Below are positions 1 to 6,685 of a DNA stretch of 8,607 bases, in pieces. The notes below the pieces were generated by a model. The model was not told the DNA's origin, made no database searches, and saw only the letters and a list, made by a program, of their open reading frames with translations. This DNA comes from an uncultured Candidatus Nemicrothrix sp. (GTDB taxonomy: Bacteria > Actinomycetota > Acidimicrobiia > Acidimicrobiales > Acidimicrobilacustridaceae): NCBI GenBank assembly GCA_903827085.1, contig CAIKHC010000147.1, forward strand, positions 1 through 8,607. Reading direction: 5' to 3'. The position numbers and the translations under genes are program-made. Each line of letters begins with the position of its first letter. Position 1 is the stretch's first letter.

Positions 1-219
1 ACTCTCGAGGTCGGTAAGCGTGCCGATCTCAACGTGATCGACATGGAACGTCTCACGCTCACAATGCCTCGGGCCGTTGCCGACCTTCCCACTGGAGCTA
101 CACGTCTACTCCAGGACGCCATCGGCTACGACGCCACCATCGTGAACGGTGTCATCACTCGTCGCAATGACACCGACACCGGCGCTCGTCCTGGGCATCT
201 CATCCGCGGCTCACGCTAA
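1..219 (+). CDS. C-terminal fragment of an N-acyl-D-amino-acid deacylase-like amidohydrolase
   Basis: The reading frame is open from base 1 to a TAA at 217-219, so only the last 72 codons are present and the gene begins to the left of the window. The fragment begins TLEVGKRADLNVIDMERL. This is the 'G.RADLNVID...L' strand at the end of amidohydrolase-superfamily proteins, where the chain returns to the small beta-sandwich domain. It is followed by AVADLPTGATRLLQDAIGY and a TIVNGV..R strand ending in GHLIRG, the usual tail of D-aminoacylase/Amidohydro_3 enzymes. Such enzymes hydrolyse N-acyl-D-amino acids or related amides. The metal-binding residues lie outside the window, so activity and exact substrate cannot be judged. 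A GTG at 34 could be mistaken for a start, but homology-like sequence continues upstream of it. Confidence 0.8.
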   Translation, partial: TLEVGKRADLNVIDMERLTLTMPRAVADLPTGATRLLQDAIGYDATIVNGVITRRNDTDTGARPGHLIRGSR

Positions 220-240
220 CTAGGGCTCCAGACGCGAAGA

Positions 241-260
241 CGCCGCCCCAGTGGGCGGCG
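241..260 (-). terminator. GC-rich hairpin, probable terminator after the tRNA-Leu gene
   Basis: CGCCGCCC (241-248) and GGGCGGCG (253-260) form an 8-bp perfect stem around a 4-base loop. An A-T and a G-U pair can extend it by one or two steps. It begins four bases past the encoded CCA of the minus-strand tRNA and 21 bases past the stop of the plus-strand deacylase. It could therefore end transcription from either side. Only a weak T-run follows on either strand (TCTTC on the minus strand), so intrinsic efficiency is uncertain. GC-rich stems with poor U-tracts are common as terminators in high-GC bacteria. Confidence 0.6.
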
Positions 261-264
261 TTCG

Positions 265-351
265 TGGTGTCGGAGGGGGGACTTGAACCCCCACGCCCTT
301 GCGGGCACTAGATCCTTAGTCTAGCGCGTATGCCAATTCCGCCACTCCGAC
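265..351 (-). tRNA. tRNA-Leu, anticodon AAG, CCA encoded
   Basis: The minus strand folds as a class II tRNA. The acceptor stem GTCGGAG/CTCCGAC has seven perfect pairs (351-345 with 275-269). The D-arm starts GGCGGAATTGG. The anticodon stem CTAGA/TCTAG is a perfect 5 bp. The long variable arm is GCCC-GCAA-GGGC, the T-arm is GGGGG-TTCAAGT-CCCCC, the discriminator is A73, and CCA is encoded at 267-265. The long variable arm with A73 and the leucine-type D-arm give leucine identity. The seven-base anticodon loop is CTAAGGA, placing U33 before A34-A35-G36 (plus-strand CTT at 315-317). Aligned with E. coli tRNA-Leu(CAG), the only anticodon change is C34 to A34. A34 would need deamination to inosine to read CUU/CUC/CUA. 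Reading TAA instead would put C at position 33, so it is rejected. Confidence 0.95.
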
Positions 352-518
352 GTGGCTTGCCGGATGCGCCGAAGCGACCGGTTTGCGAGTCGTCAATCTA
401 GCCGAACTCACCCCCTCTCTCGCCAACCGGCAGGTCAGGTTCGGAATCGGTCGCCACGATTCGCCAGAGAGGGCAGGATGATGACCGAATTCACAACGCC
501 TTGAGGTGGGAGCCAGTA
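352..518. other. Divergent intergenic region between tRNA-Leu and the monooxygenase
   Basis: This 167-base gap should hold the promoter of the tRNA (minus strand) and that of the monooxygenase (plus strand). On the minus strand, TAGATT (400-395) resembles a -10 box about 44 bases before the mature tRNA end, but no good -35 lies at 16-18 bases. No convincing sigma-70-type promoter was found on the plus strand. A very short frame, ATGATGACC to TGA at 478-504, precedes the monooxygenase; it is probably not a gene. I see no inverted repeat strong enough to call an operator. Confidence 0.4.
503..512 (+). promoter_or_regulatory. Shine-Dalgarno site that fixes the monooxygenase start
   Basis: GAGGTGGGAG lies six bases before the ATG at 519. 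It is the best ribosome-binding sequence in the region. It supports the ATG over the in-frame TTG at 501, which would be upstream of this site and has no such sequence before it. Confidence 0.65.
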
Positions 519-1970
519 ATGATCGGGAAAGACAGTCGCATTCTGGTGATCGGTGCAGGACCCGGCGGAATCATCTCTGCGTATCAATTCCGCGAGGCCG
601 GCTACACAAACGTGAAGGTGCTCGAACAAGACGGCGACGTTGGTGGCACGTGGCAACGCAGTCGCTACCCAGGGCTTGGCTGCGACATCATGGTTCACGC
701 GTATTCGTTTTCTTTCAATCTCAATCCGTCGTGGCCGCGTTCGTATGCGTCACAACCAGAGATCCTCGACTACATGCGCGCAACCGTCGACAAACTCGAC
801 CTTTGGCCGATGATCCACTTGAACACCGGTGTCACCGGCGCAACCTGGCGCGACGATGCAGCCGAGTGGCTTGTCACGACGACATCCGGAGAGTCCTTCA
901 TCGCCGACGTGCTGATAAGTGCGCAAGGAATGTTCGGCGAAGTGAAATGGCCCGAGATCCCCGATCGAGAACTCTTCGCTGGCGATTTCGTCCACACCGG
1001 CGCCTGGCCCCACGATCTCGATGTCAGCAACAAACGCGTCGCAGTGATTGGCAGTGCAGCGAGCGCAGTGCAAAGCATCCCGGAAATCGCGAAATTCGCG
1101 TCTCACCTGACGTCCTTCCAACGCTCTCCCCAGTGGGTGCTCCCCAAAGAAGAGTTCCCCATAGCGACAGAACAAATAGAAGAGTTCATACAGAACCCTG
1201 AAGCGCTTCAGGGCTATCGCGACGCGATCATGAACTACATCGGCCCGAATGCCCCATTCAGCAACAAAGACATCCTCGGTGGCGCTGAATGGGCCGGGGC
1301 TGTGGCGATCTCCGTGGTCGAAGACTCCGAGACGCGTGAAGGGCTCACACCGCATGTCCCGTGGGGCTGTTTCCGTCCCCTGTTCTCAAACGATTACTAC
1401 CCAGCGTTCAACCGCCCCAACGTGGAACTTGTCACCGCTGGCATCGAGCGCATCACGCCGACGGGCGTCGTGACAACCGATGGGATTGAGCATGAATTCG
1501 ATGTCATCGTCTGCGCCACCGGATACGTCGTCGATAAGTTCGCCGCTCGCATTCCCGTCACAGGACGAAACGGCCGCAGCCTTGATGATGAATGGGCCGA
1601 AGGCCCCGAGGCCTACCTCGGCGTCACATCAACGGGATTCCCGAATCTGTTCATGCTGTACGGACCCAACAACAACGCCGGATCGCTCATCCAAATGGCG
1701 GAATATGAAGTTGACTACGTACTCGAATTACTCGCTCAGATGAACGAAGCCGACGCCGACTGGATCGACGTTCGCCGCGAAGACATGGACGCGTACAACG
1801 CGGAGCTTCAGGCAGCCATCGCTGGCGTTGACGTATGGCACGCAGGTTGTGGCCACTACTACGAAAGTCCGTCAGGAAAGATTGTGACGCAATATCCGTT
1901 CTCGATGTTCCATTATCGAGACTCCGTCGCAAACCCGGACTTACGTCCATTCGAACTCGGACGCAGGTAA
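519..1970 (+). CDS. FAD-dependent NAD(P)H monooxygenase, Baeyer-Villiger-like (flavoprotein group B)
   Basis: This is a 483-residue soluble flavoprotein expected to use NADPH and O2 to insert oxygen next to a ketone or to oxygenate a related substrate; the actual substrate is unknown. The N-terminal FAD-binding Rossmann motif is GAGPGG at 12-17, followed by the acidic ribose-binding VLEQ at 34-37. GGTWQRSRYPGLGCDI (42-57) and YSFSF (62-66) are typical of the family. FAGDFVHTGAWPH (153-165) matches the Baeyer-Villiger fingerprint F-x-G-x3-H-x3-W-P. The second, NADP-binding Rossmann motif reads GSAASA (178-183), with Ala where the middle Gly of GxGxxA is usual. The CATGY strand is at 332-336 and GPNNN at 382-386. 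It is shorter than the roughly 540 residues of cyclohexanone monooxygenase, so it belongs to a short subgroup. The ATG at 519 was chosen for its SD sequence. The gene appears monocistronic and converges on pepF. Confidence 0.88.
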   Translation: MIGKDSRILVIGAGPGGIISAYQFREAGYTNVKVLEQDGDVGGTWQRSRYPGLGCDIMVHAYSFSFNLNPSWPRSYASQPEILDYMRATVDKLDLWPMIHLNTGVTGATWRDDAAEWLVTTTSGESFIADVLISAQGMFGEVKWPEIPDRELFAGDFVHTGAWPHDLDVSNKRVAVIGSAASAVQSIPEIAKFASHLTSFQRSPQWVLPKEEFPIATEQIEEFIQNPEALQGYRDAIMNYIGPNAPFSNKDILGGAEWAGAVAISVVEDSETREGLTPHVPWGCFRPLFSNDYYPAFNRPNVELVTAGIERITPTGVVTTDGIEHEFDVIVCATGYVVDKFAARIPVTGRNGRSLDDEWAEGPEAYLGVTSTGFPNLFMLYGPNNNAGSLIQMAEYEVDYVLELLAQMNEADADWIDVRREDMDAYNAELQAAIAGVDVWHAGCGHYYESPSGKIVTQYPFSMFHYRDSVANPDLRPFELGRR

Positions 1971-1974
1971 CGAC

Positions 1975-3774
1975 TTACAAACGGCCGGCATCGCGAGCAG
2001 CTTGTTCGGCTGCCGAGAGTTGCGCGTCGATAATCGCGAGCCCTCCGTCCCAGAATCGGGGGTCGGCGAGATCGACACCAACAATTCGCCCAAGATCCTC
2101 TGGCGATTTCGAACCACCAGCTCGTAACAGGTCGAGGTAGGCAGGCACGAACGCGTCGCCTTCGACTTCGTAACGCGCATAGACCGCTAGCGCCAGCAAT
2201 TGCCCATAGGCATACGCGTAGACATACCCCGGCGAACCAATGAAGTGAGGAATGTAACTCCACCAAGAGCGGTAACCCGGTGTGATCTCAACGGCATCGC
2301 CAAGCATGGCTCGCTGCGTTGCTTCCCACGCGTCGGCGAAATCCTCAGTTGAGAGTTCGCCAATCTCGCGGCGGTGCGTATGCACCGCGTTCTCAAATCG
2401 ATTCATTGCGATCTGACGGAAAACCGTTGCGATCTGACCTTCGAGACTTTCCGCCAAAAGAGCAAGGCGTGCATTCGGGTCGGTGGTGTCTGAGAGCAAG
2501 CGACCAAAGGTCACGGTCTCGCCGAAGACCGACGCAGTTTCGGCCAACGTGAGTGGAGTCGACTGATGGAAGACGCCTTGTTCGCGAGCTAGATACGCGT
2601 GAAGCCCATGGCCGAGTTCATGGGCAAGGGTCAGCACATCACGGCGGCGACTTGTCCAGTTGAGAAGCAAGAAGGGATGGACACTGGGAACGGTGTAGGC
2701 GCAGAACGCACCTGGACGCTTGCCCGGTCGCACCGGCGCGTCGATCCAGTTCTCATCGATGAAAGTGTTCACGACACCTTCCAGTTCCGAGGAGAACGAC
2801 CCGTAAGAGTCGAGAACAATCTCGGTGGCCTGGGACCACGAGAACTCCTCCTCCACCGTCGCGATTGAGGCATTGCGGTCGTAATCGGCAAGTTGCTCAA
2901 CCCCGAGGAGCTGCGCCTTCAATCGGTACCAACGCTGCGGGATGTCGTAGCGATCAACAACGGCGTCGACGAGTGCTTGCACCGATGAATCGCTTGCTTG
3001 ATTGGCCAGATTGCGGCTCGCCACCCATGACGAATACGCACGGAGGCGATCATCGGTCGTCTTGTCGGCCATCAAGGTGTTGAAGACATACGCACGCGTT
3101 CGAAGACCCGGTTCGAGCGCAACCGTGACAGCGTCGGCGGCGATACGACGCTCTTCACGATCAGGGGAACCAAGTCGCGACAGGCCTTGTTCAAGACTCG
3201 TGGAGCCATCGGGAAGCTCGACAACGATTGCCGAGGTCAACTCGTCGAACAGACGGCTCCAGGCCGAGGAACTCGTGACGTCCTTCTCGGCGAGAATCTT
3301 CTCTTCCGGTTCTGTGAGCAGATGCGGGCGATAGCGACGCGCCGACTCAAGGTAATAGCGACAAAAACTGAGCTCGTCAGATTCGAGCAATGCCGATGCT
3401 CTGGCTTCGGGAACCTCGGCCCACTCGAGCTCAAGGAAGATCAGTCGCGTCGACAACTCCGTTGCCTGTTCTTGGAACTTCTGCATTGCGGCACCATGGG
3501 CCGGATCGGAGGTGTCCACCGAAAATCGGAGCGACACCCAGGAGCCAGCGCGTCCAAGTCGATCTTGAATCTCTCCGAGCGTCGACATCGCTTGGGCCAA
3601 CTCTGGCGCCTCAAGAGTGCCTATGCGGCCACGCCACTGTTCGAGTTCGCCAGTGAGCGCTTCCGCCTGTTCCAGAAGGTGGGTGACGCCTTCTTGACCC
3701 TCGCCACCTACAAGTGGATCAAGGTCCCAAGCGACGTCGGCGGCGTTGAGGTCAGCATCTTCGTGCACGGTCAT
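1975..3774 (-). CDS. pepF: Oligoendopeptidase F-like zinc metallopeptidase, family M3
   Basis: This 599-residue cytosolic peptidase (no signal peptide) is expected to cut short peptides of roughly 5-20 residues in peptide turnover. The zinc site is clear: HELGH at residues 385-389 (in LTLAHELGHGLHAYL) gives the two His ligands and the catalytic Glu. LAETASVFGE supplies the third ligand, Glu412, at the expected spacing. The C-terminal substrate-binding stretch YIPHFIGSPGYVYAYAYG (about 507-524) carries the His and Tyr residues conserved in the family. The alpha-helical N-terminal half matches PepF_N. Length agrees with the family's usual 600 or so. The ATG at 3774 is preferred; a GTG two codons upstream (3780) is possible, and neither has a good SD. 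The gene is last in the minus-strand series, 27 bases after the SRPBCC stop, so it is probably read through from the thiamine genes or from an unseen internal promoter. Confidence 0.93.
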   Translation of the reverse strand: MTVHEDADLNAADVAWDLDPLVGGEGQEGVTHLLEQAEALTGELEQWRGRIGTLEAPELAQAMSTLGEIQDRLGRAGSWVSLRFSVDTSDPAHGAAMQKFQEQATELSTRLIFLELEWAEVPEARASALLESDELSFCRYYLESARRYRPHLLTEPEEKILAEKDVTSSSAWSRLFDELTSAIVVELPDGSTSLEQGLSRLGSPDREERRIAADAVTVALEPGLRTRAYVFNTLMADKTTDDRLRAYSSWVASRNLANQASDSSVQALVDAVVDRYDIPQRWYRLKAQLLGVEQLADYDRNASIATVEEEFSWSQATEIVLDSYGSFSSELEGVVNTFIDENWIDAPVRPGKRPGAFCAYTVPSVHPFLLLNWTSRRRDVLTLAHELGHGLHAYLAREQGVFHQSTPLTLAETASVFGETVTFGRLLSDTTDPNARLALLAESLEGQIATVFRQIAMNRFENAVHTHRREIGELSTEDFADAWEATQRAMLGDAVEITPGYRSWWSYIPHFIGSPGYVYAYAYGQLLALAVYARYEVEGDAFVPAYLDLLRAGGSKSPEDLGRIVGVDLADPRFWDGGLAIIDAQLSAAEQAARDAGRL

Positions 3775-3801
3775 GGGCACACGCTAGGGAACCGCGAGGC
3801 C

Positions 3802-4227
3802 TCATTCCACCAGCGAGCGAAGAGTCTGCTTCGAAGACTCGATTTCATCAGCCAGAAGGCGCTCGAAAAGACCTGCGCCGAACCAGCCTCCGTAGTGGAG
3901 GCCCATCGTCAGACGGGTTCCGATCTCGATTGATTCAAGTTGAGCGTCAAGCACCCAAGACGAGTGGCTGCGCCCGTCCACCTCATTTCGTTCAAATCGA
4001 ATATGAGCAGGCTCATCGATAGTGCGGATCATGCGCAGCCGCTTTGACCGGGCAATTGGACCGACCTTCGCTCGAAGCTCCACAGCCCACGCGCTGGGCT
4101 CGCTGCCCTCTTCGCGATCTGCTCGCGGAACGATCGTGAGCCAATCGGGATAGCGAGACAGCTCGCCTACCCAAACCCGCAGCTGCTCAAGTGAGCACGA
4201 GGCATCGAGAGTCGCTGTCAGGTCCAT
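3802..4227 (-). CDS. SRPBCC / polyketide-cyclase-like small protein (START-type fold)
   Basis: This 141-residue protein begins with a beta-strand (MDLTATLDAS). The helix-grip signature LEQLRVWVGELSRYPDWLTIV (about 13-33) follows, the hallmark of the Polyketide_cyc2/SRPBCC group. Beta-strands come next and then the C-terminal helix (about 112-141) with GGWFGAGLFERLLADEIESS, which closes the hydrophobic pocket. Members bind lipophilic ligands or act as cyclases and hydratases; no catalytic residue here lets a reaction be named. There is no signal peptide or membrane span, so it is probably cytosolic. The ATG at 4227 fits the domain start. A TTG at 4251 would add eight residues that look out of place. 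The gene lies 27 bases after thiQ and 27 before pepF on the same strand, suggesting co-transcription, but a link to thiamine is not established. Confidence 0.75.
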   Translation of the reverse strand: MDLTATLDASCSLEQLRVWVGELSRYPDWLTIVPRADREEGSEPSAWAVELRAKVGPIARSKRLRMIRTIDEPAHIRFERNEVDGRSHSSWVLDAQLESIEIGTRLTMGLHYGGWFGAGLFERLLADEIESSKQTLRSLVE

Positions 4228-4254
4228 GCGACCATTGTGTCCCAAGAACAACGA

Positions 4255-4980
4255 TCAGCGGTGACCGAGTAGCAGCGACACGTGCTCGGTGGCTGGAGAT
4301 GCGTCGAGAACTCCGGGGGTGTCGAACTGCACCACTCTGCCCTCGTCGAGAACTGCGATGCGATCAGCCAATGCGAATGCCTCGGATCGGTCGTGCGTGA
4401 CGTAAAGAGCGGTGAGGCCGAGATCGACGATGAGCTCCCGAAGTTCTGTCACGAGGCGATCTCGCAGGACTCGATCAAGCGAGCCCATGGGTTCATCAAG
4501 AAGAAGTAACCGTGGCGATGGCGCAAGCGTTCGAGCGAGCGCGACGCGCTGTCGTTCTCCCCCGGACAACGAGGCCACATCACGCGCCCCGAAACCAGCG
4601 AGACCAACAAGCTCGAGGACTTCGGTCACTCGAATCGAACGATCAGGATTTGGGACCTTCGCCATCCGCAACCCGAAGGCCACGTTGTCCGAGACATTGA
4701 GATGAGGGAATAGCGCATGCTCTTGGAACATCAAACCAATCCCCCTCAAATGTGTGGGGGTCGTGGTGATGTCGACGCCGTCGAGAATGATCGATCCATC
4801 TGAGACAGCATGGAGCCCTGTAATGACGCGAAGCAGTGTGGTTTTCCCCGAACCAGACGAACCGAGTACTCCGATGACCTCGCCAGCAGAGACCTCAACA
4901 GAAATATCGTGAACGGTGTCATCATCGTTTCGGCCATGGCGCGCACTCACATGGTTCAGCACAAGGAACAAGTTGCTCAT
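4255..4980 (-). CDS. thiQ: Thiamine ABC transporter ATP-binding protein
   Basis: This 241-residue ATPase energises thiamine uptake on the inner face of the membrane. All nucleotide-binding elements are intact: Walker A GSSGSGKTT (40-48), Q-loop MFQEHALFPHL (Gln86), signature LSGGERQ (138-144), Walker B LLLLDEP (158-164) with catalytic Glu163, the D-loop GSLD that follows, and the switch His196 in YVTHD. It belongs to the PotA/FbpC/ThiQ type but lacks the extra C-terminal regulatory domain of PotA, consistent with ThiQ length. By sequence alone it could serve another substrate; the adjacent thiB and thiP decide the call. The ATG at 4980 sits one base after the thiP stop (TGA-G-ATG), pointing to translational coupling. 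A TTG at 5037 would add 19 unrelated residues inside thiP and is rejected. Confidence 0.92.
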   Translation of the reverse strand: MSNLFLVLNHVSARHGRNDDDTVHDISVEVSAGEVIGVLGSSGSGKTTLLRVITGLHAVSDGSIILDGVDITTTPTHLRGIGLMFQEHALFPHLNVSDNVAFGLRMAKVPNPDRSIRVTEVLELVGLAGFGARDVASLSGGERQRVALARTLAPSPRLLLLDEPMGSLDRVLRDRLVTELRELIVDLGLTALYVTHDRSEAFALADRIAVLDEGRVVQFDTPGVLDASPATEHVSLLLGHR

Positions 4981-4981
4981 C

Positions 4982-6685
4982 TCAGAATTCCGAAACGCTG
5001 GCAGGTCGAAAACGGTCGATAACGAGCATGACGACAACTGTGAGCAGCATCAGGATTGTCGACATGGCCATAGCTTGCCCAAAGTTGTACTCCCCTGGTC
5101 GGCCAAGAGCCCGGTAGATAGCGATTGGCATCGTGGGACGGTCGGGACGGGCCAAAAACGCTGTCGCACCGAATTCACCGAGTGAAACAGCAAACGCGAA
5201 ACCTGCAGCAGCAGCAAGCGCTCGACCAACAATTGGCACTTCAACGCTCCACCACACGCGCCGAGGCGAAGCCCCGAGCGTCGCTGCCGCTTCTCGTAAG
5301 CGCGGATCAATTGATCGCAGTGCAGGAACCAGCAACCGCACGACAAATGGAAGGGCGACGACTGCGTGGGCGATCGGAATCAGCCAGAGCGAAGATCGAA
5401 GGTTGAGGGGTGGTTCGTCGAAGACAATAAGAAATCCAAAGCCAACGGTGACAGCCGAGGTGCCGAGCGGGATCATCAGCGCCGTGTCGGTCCATCGGCT
5501 GAATCGCGAATCGGAACGAGCGGACCCATCTCCAACGATTGCCCATGCTGCGCAGAGACCAAGAACGAGCGCGATGGCGGTCGCAATCGATGCGAACATC
5601 AGCGAGTTTCCTATCGCGTCGACCGGGGGCACAAAGGACGTCGACCCTCCGCGGCTATTGCTAAGGGCCCGATAAAAACCGAACCCCCACCCCTCTGGCG
5701 TCGAGAACGAGCGCACCACAAGAACGACCAATGGCGTCCCGAAGAGCAACGCCATGAACGAGAGATTCGACCCGATGAACCAACGCTGTCGCGCAGTTTC
5801 AGCGGGTTTCTCTGTTTCGGTTGCGGACCTCTGATCGAAAAGGACGGCCCGACGTCGCTGTGATCGTCCGAACCACACAAGAATCATTACGACGACAAGT
5901 AGTTGAAGAAGCGCAAGCACTGCAGCGATATCAAGGTGGAGAAACTTTGCGGTTTGATCGTAAATCTCGACCTCAAGCGTGCGATGAGAACTACCGCCAA
6001 GGATCAGAACGATTCCAAATGACGTGAAACTAAAGAGGAAGACGATTGAGGCTGCTGCAGCAACTGATGATCGGATGAGCGGCCATGTGACCTCGGCGAA
6101 CACCCGCCACGGCCGAGCGCCTAGAGCTCGAGCCGACTCTTCAAGTCGGGGATCAATCGTCGACCAAGTCGAACCAACAGTGCGCACCACCACGGCGTAG
6201 TTGAAGAAGACATGAGCGATGAGGATCGCCCAAACTGTCCCACTGAGATTGACTCCAGCGAGTCCTCCACTGCCGATGACGCCAAGCAAAGAAACCGCAA
6301 CAACGACAGTTGGGAGCACAAATGGCACGAGGAGTGCGGACCAAAGGAGCCTCTTGCCCCGAAACCGATAGCGCGCGAAGAGTGCGGCTCCTGGGAGTGC
6401 AACAAGCACGCAGAGGATCGTCGACGCTATTGACTCCCAGATCGTGAACCACAGGACTCGTCGTATCGTCGGATCAGCGACAACCTCTCCGAAGGCGGAA
6501 AAATCCCAAACCCCGTCGGGGCGCAGTCCCCGAAGAAGGATCGCGACAACAGGCCACACAAAGAACACTGCGAGAAAAAGCAGAGGTGGAGCGGCAGCCA
6601 GCGCTCGCCACCGCAGATTTCTGCGAGAACTCGCGCTAGTCGCTGATTCAGTTACCGGAAGAGTGCTGACCACTGCGAAATCCAC
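4982..6685 (-). CDS. thiP: Thiamine ABC transporter permease, two fused membrane domains
   Basis: This 567-residue integral membrane protein consists of two tandem BPD_transp_1 domains, giving about 12 predicted membrane spans. It forms the whole translocation channel with a ThiQ dimer. Each half has the EAA loop that contacts the ATPase: EESARALGARPWRVFAEV (182-199) and REAAATLGASPRRVWWSV (464-481). Hydrophobic spans are clear near 30-51, 84-104, 114-138, 150-170, 208-229, 254-272, 308-326, 359-383, 400-422, 433-452, 489-510 and 539-556. A polar linker at about 273-305 joins the halves. E. coli ThiP is slightly shorter (536), and the extra length is mainly the polar N-terminus and linker. 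The GTG at 6685 follows a GGGAG; a GTG at 6673 is an alternative. The start overlaps the end of thiB by 34 bases (22 for the alternative), typical of a coupled operon. Confidence 0.92.
   Translation of the reverse strand: MDFAVVSTLPVTESATSASSRRNLRWRALAAAPPLLFLAVFFVWPVVAILLRGLRPDGVWDFSAFGEVVADPTIRRVLWFTIWESIASTILCVLVALPGAALFARYRFRGKRLLWSALLVPFVLPTVVVAVSLLGVIGSGGLAGVNLSGTVWAILIAHVFFNYAVVVRTVGSTWSTIDPRLEESARALGARPWRVFAEVTWPLIRSSVAAAASIVFLFSFTSFGIVLILGGSSHRTLEVEIYDQTAKFLHLDIAAVLALLQLLVVVMILVWFGRSQRRRAVLFDQRSATETEKPAETARQRWFIGSNLSFMALLFGTPLVVLVVRSFSTPEGWGFGFYRALSNSRGGSTSFVPPVDAIGNSLMFASIATAIALVLGLCAAWAIVGDGSARSDSRFSRWTDTALMIPLGTSAVTVGFGFLIVFDEPPLNLRSSLWLIPIAHAVVALPFVVRLLVPALRSIDPRLREAAATLGASPRRVWWSVEVPIVGRALAAAAGFAFAVSLGEFGATAFLARPDRPTMPIAIYRALGRPGEYNFGQAMAMSTILMLLTVVVMLVIDRFRPASVSEF

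Noticed and set aside
311..321. Reading the tRNA anticodon as TAA, an ordinary leucine anticodon
   Set aside because: This would place C at position 33 and break the seven-base loop set by the perfect 5-bp stem. Alignment with E. coli leucine tRNAs gives AAG.
478..504. Eight-codon frame (MMTEFTTP) before the monooxygenase, possible leader peptide
   Set aside because: It starts with two ATGs after a purine-rich stretch and ends at the monooxygenase SD, but it has no run of regulatory codons and no attenuator-like hairpins. It is too short to support.
750..1355. Minus-strand open frame of 201 codons inside the monooxygenase
   Set aside because: It lies wholly opposite the monooxygenase, which has strong motifs throughout, and the frame itself has no recognisable motif or start signal.
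3187..3933. Plus-strand open frame of 248 codons opposite pepF and the SRPBCC gene
   Set aside because: It is antisense to two genes with clear family motifs, has a composition typical of a shadow frame, shows no recognisable domain and crosses the pepF/SRPBCC boundary.
4741..4760. CCCCC/GGGGG inverted repeat as a terminator or operator
   Set aside because: It lies inside the thiQ coding sequence, encodes ordinary residues (PTHLRG) and has no U-run.
4981..5037. Upstream TTG start for thiQ at 5037
   Set aside because: It would add 19 residues with no resemblance to the start of an ABC ATPase and lies within the end of thiP. The ATG at 4980 directly follows the thiP stop.
5133..5675. Plus-strand open frame of 180 codons opposite thiP
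   Set aside because: It is antisense to the second membrane domain of thiP. Its Arg/Ser/Thr-rich content is what reverse-reading of hydrophobic codons gives.
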